From Candidatus Blochmanniella pennsylvanica str. BPEN (GTDB lineage Bacteria > Pseudomonadota > Gammaproteobacteria > Enterobacterales > Enterobacteriaceae), in contig NC_007292.1 in NCBI RefSeq assembly GCF_000011745.1, positions 372,001-436,000 of the forward strand: a stretch of 64,000 nt of DNA. Direction: 5' to 3'. The notes under the pieces are model-generated. The model had not been told where the DNA came from. It saw only the letters and a list, made by a program, of their open reading frames with translations, and did no database searches. Position 1 is the first letter of the stretch; each line of letters begins with the position of its first letter. A program made the position numbers and the translations under genes. Positions 60,894 through 64,000 of the stretch are shown in pieces.

Positions 60894-63287
60894 ATGAAAT
60901 TTAGTGAAATGTGGATACGCGAATGGATAAATCCACCTATTAGTAGCATTGAATTAGCTGATCAATTAACCATGGCTGGATTTAAAGTTAATGAATTAAA
61001 ACCTGTTACTAATATTTTCTATGGAGTAGTTATTGGTGAAATTGTAGAATGCAAAATGCATCCTAATTTACATAATGTATGGATAACAAAAGTCAATAAC
61101 GGGGATAATAAATTATTAAATATTGTTTGTAATGCTCCTAATTGTCGTAAAAATATTCGAGTAGCTGTTGCTCAAATAGGAGCAATGCTACCAGATGGAC
61201 GTAAAATCAAATTAAAAACGATACAAGGTAAACAATCAGAAGGAATATTATGTACTTTTTCAGCATTAGGAATCACTAGTCACACGGTAGGTATAATTGA
61301 ATTACCTATAAATGCGCCTATTGGAGAAAATTTTTATAACTATTTACGTCTTAATGATAATATTATTGAAATCAACATTACTCCTAATAGAGGAGATTGT
61401 CTTAGTGTAATCGGAATTTCTAGAGAAATAGCAGCTATAAATCATTTAAAATTAAAAAAAATAAAAATAGAATCAATTATTCCGACAATTAATGATATTA
61501 TTCCCATTTCTATTGAAGTTCCGGATACATGCCCGCAGTTCTTTGGAAGAATTTTAAAAAACATTCATATTACTTCCCCCACTCCCTTATGGATAGCAGA
61601 GAAATTACGTCGCTGCGGAATCTGTTCAGTTAACATAGTTATAGATATTGTTAACTATGTATTATTAGAACTGGGGCATCCAATTCATGTTTTTGATTAT
61701 AAAAAAATTGACGGTAACATAATACGTATACGTTTTTCCAAAATCGGAGAAATTCTAACATTATCTGATAATAACAGTTTAAAACTATTGCCAAATACAA
61801 TAGTCATCTCTGATTGTAAAAAACCATTATCAATTGCTGGAACAATCACTCCAAATAAATATTCTATTTGTTCCGAAACTCGTCATATAATATTACAATC
61901 TGCTTTTTTTACTCCGTCTGTTATCGCGAGTCAATCCACATTATATCATATGCATGATCTTTATTCCTTTCATTATGCGCGAGGAGTAGATCCAAGTATA
62001 TCTAAATTAGCTTTAGATCGTGTCACCTCGTTATTAATAAGAAGCTGCGGTGGTTATCCTGGTCCAATAATAAACATGACTAACAAAAGTATGTTGCCAA
62101 AACCTACCAATATTATATTACATCGAACTAAATTAGACAAAATTATTGGATTTCATATCTTAGATTCAGAAATAACACATATTTTAAAACGGCTTGGTTT
62201 TCAAACAGAATTTTCAGACAACATCTGGAAAATACTCCCTCCAACTTGGCGTTTTGATATCTCTATAGAAGAAAATTTAATAGCAGAAATAACACGTATT
62301 CATGGATATAACAATATCCCTTGTGTTTCTCTTTGCACAAACTTCATAACAGATCGATCCCACGCATCAACCATACCGTTATCAAGAATAAAAAATTTAT
62401 TAATAGATCGTGGTTATCAAGAAATAATGACATATAGTTTCGTAAATTATAATATTCAAAAATTATTACACCCACAAAAAATACCATTAATTTTAAAAAA
62501 TCCAATTACTTCAGAAATGTCTACTATGAGGTTGTCTTTATGGTCTGGATTAATCAAAACAGTAATATATAATCAAAATAGACAACAAAAACAAATGAAA
62601 TTATTTGAAAGCGGTATATGTTTTATTCCACAAAAAAATGCTGAAAATCAAGTAAATCAAGATTTGATGATAGCTGGTATACGATCCGGACTCAGATTTA
62701 ATGAACACTGGGATCTGACAAAAGTATGTCCAGTAGATTTTTACGATATAAAAGGAGATGTAGAAGCGTTGTTAAACATAACTAATAAGTTACATTGTAT
62801 TAGATTTAAAAAATATACACATCCCGCATTACATTCCGGTCAAAGCGCAGCAATTTATTTGAAAAATATATGTATTGGATATATTGGAATGATTCATCCT
62901 ACTATACAAATGAAATTAAATTTACGTTCACAGGTACTAGTCTTCGAATTATCGTGGAATATGATTTCTCAATTTACATTACCTAAAATTACTACCATTT
63001 CTAAATTTCCTAAAAATTTCCGTGATATTTCTATAATAGTACCAAATAAAGTGGCTTCAGAATCGGTTATTATTGAATGTAAAAAAATTGCTAACGAAGA
63101 TCAATTAATTGACATCAAGTTATCTGATGTTTACACAGGTCAAAACATTGCAAAAGGTTTTAAAAGTTTTACCATTAGATTATTTTTTCAAAGTAAAACC
63201 CATACTTTAAAAGAAGAAGAAATTTCTGATATTGTTAACAAATGTTCGATAATTTTGAAAAAACGTTTCCACGGAACTTTGCGATGA
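60894..63287 (+). CDS. pheT: PheT, phenylalanyl-tRNA synthetase beta subunit with degenerate B3/B4 editing site
   Basis: The beta subunit binds tRNA and normally hydrolyses Tyr-tRNA-Phe. The 797 residues (E. coli 795) align along the length: EMAP-like tRNA-binding domain (about 40-150, HPN......KVN.GD....IVCNAPNCR), B3/B4 domain (about 210-390), B5, the class II-like core and the C-terminal ferredoxin-like domain ([13 protein letters not shown]). In B3/B4 the histidine of HPIHVFD is kept. However, the E. coli segment MGGIFGGEHSG reads [11 protein letters not shown], the glutamate of LLECAFF is glutamine (ILQSAFF), and HTDAS...YERG reads HDLYS...YARG. Structure is kept but the editing residues are mostly gone. 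AAGGAT precedes ATG 60894. Confidence 0.96.
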
Positions 63288-63320
63288 TGATACTCGTATT
63301 GTTATTATCATTATTTTTTT
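63284..63320 (+). terminator. Intrinsic terminator after pheT
   Basis: Arms 63284-63292 (ATGATGATA) and 63303-63311 (TATTATCAT) pair over 9 bp with one G-U, around a 10-nt loop, and a T-run (TATTTTTTT) follows. The stem begins within the pheT stop region. Confidence 0.5.
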
Positions 63321-63872
63321 AAACCCTATTTCATATTATTCTAAAAAGAATGGTCAATAAATAAGTTGTAAATAAATAATCATCTATATATGCATGCTCT
63401 TTAATTCTTGTAATTGCTTAATCTTTCAAAAATAAAAACTCATATACCCACATAGTAAGCATACATATGAAGAATAAACACCATATATAATTATATAACA
63501 ATTAATTATTTAAAAAATAAAAAATGCCCGCATCTTTTTTTTAAAATTCATTGAATAAAATCTCAAACTTATCTAAAGATTAAAATGTTTAAAGATTGTA
63601 CATATATATAATTTCTCTATCACAATGAGAAATGAAAATATATTATTGCAATAATATATAAAATAATAAAGAAAATTATATTCATTGCCATTAATGAAGC
63701 TATTTGTACTAATTATATATAATTTTAAATTAAAAAATATATAAAAATTTGCTTCCAATACTAATATTTTTAATAAAAAATAATTAAAAAATGATTATTA
63801 TTAATGATAATATAATTATATTTTACATATAAGATTTACCTTTCGATATTAAATATCGAAAAAGGAGGAACT
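63288..63872. other. Spacer between pheT and lplA (ihfA position)
   Basis: About 585 bp after the pheT terminator. E. coli has ihfA next to pheT; it is not readable here. The small minus-strand open frame 63573-63758 has no recognisable features. A hairpin at 63841-63861 sits directly before the lplA ribosome-binding site. Confidence 0.5.
63841..63868 (+). promoter_or_regulatory. Hairpin abutting the lplA ribosome-binding site
   Basis: TTTCGATA (63841-63848) pairs with TATCGAAA (63854-63861), and the strong ribosome-binding site AAGGAGG (63862-63868) follows at once. CC just before the left arm could extend pairing into the GG of the site across a two-base bulge. Confidence 0.4.
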
Positions 63873-64000
63873 ATGTGTTCTTTGCGGTTATTATTATCTG
63901 ACTCTTACGATCCCTGGTTTAATTTGTCACTTGAAGAATATATTTATAAAAATATACCTAAAAAGCAATCTATACTGTTTTTGTGGAGAAATCAAAATAC
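63873..64000 (+). CDS. lplA: LplA, lipoate-protein ligase A (5' part; runs off the window)
   Basis: The first 42 codons match the E. coli LplA N-terminus: [19 protein letters not shown] and later LFLWRN. LplA activates free lipoate with ATP and attaches it to lipoyl domains, such as that of SucB in this window. AAGGAGG 4 bp before ATG 63873 is one of the strongest ribosome-binding sites seen here. The catalytic domain is outside the window. Confidence 0.93.
   Translation, partial: MCSLRLLLSDSYDPWFNLSLEEYIYKNIPKKQSILFLWRNQN

Noticed and set aside
63573-63758. Small open frame on the minus strand between pheT and lplA
   Set aside because: Rich in tyrosine, phenylalanine and asparagine with no motif; it does not resemble IhfA.

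Overview
This window looks like part of the reduced, AT-rich chromosome of an insect gammaproteobacterial endosymbiont, most likely Candidatus Blochmannia (the obligate symbiont of Camponotini ants). The reasons are near-perfect Escherichia coli-type gene blocks kept in order with many neighbours deleted, long AT-rich spacers where genes have decayed, long in-gene poly(A) runs, and no mobile elements, prophage or CRISPR. The genus is an inference from gene content and order; the species cannot be fixed from the window alone.

Layout. 1-2084: 5' part of folD, tRNA-Arg(TCT), a YtfF-like DMT transporter. 2085-14745, minus strand: the envelope/translation block rodA-mrdA-rsfS-holA-lptE-leuS-lnt-corC-ybeY-ybeZ, with rlmH, cobC, nadD and miaB missing compared with E. 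coli. 15214-16965: ubiF, frameshifted in an A10 run, then tRNA-Gln, tRNA-Leu and tRNA-Met. 17409-25609: nagA-nagB, glnS, fldA, ybfF, pgm (nagE, fur and seqA missing). 27359-37121: the complete sdhCDAB-sucABCD block for 2-oxoglutarate to fumarate; gltA, its E. coli neighbour, is not recognisable in the 1.7 kb spacer before it. 37499-42691: tolQRAB-pal-cpoB, with six essentially identical 87-bp repeats inside tolA. 43746-46644: pgl, gpmA, ybhL. 46754-51287, minus strand: ychF, pth, prs, ispE, lolB. 51967-55045: prfA-prmC-kdsA (hemA missing). 56530-63287: thrS with a decayed 5' third, infC (ATT start), rpmI, rplT, pheS, pheT. 63873 onward: start of lplA.

How the genes work together. The kept functions are those of a Gram-negative cell living inside a host: cell elongation and the outer-membrane envelope (RodA/PBP2, LptE, Lnt, LolB, KdsA, Tol-Pal), core translation, the lower half of the TCA cycle linked to the quinone pool (Sdh, UbiF) and to lipoylated SucB (LplA), and sugar-phosphate and nucleotide precursors (Pgm, GpmA, Pgl, NagAB, Prs).

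The strongest unusual signal concerns proofreading. All three aminoacyl-tRNA synthetases in the window that normally edit mischarged tRNA seem to have lost that ability in different ways. ThrRS has lost its whole TGS/editing half, and the decayed remnant can still be read upstream. LeuRS carries substitutions in the CP1 editing pocket. The PheRS beta chain has lost the B3/B4 editing signature. Other notable signals are the tolA repeats, a perfect 60-bp palindrome between ybhL and ychF, long perfect hairpins in otherwise decayed spacers, and the poly(A) frameshift in ubiF.
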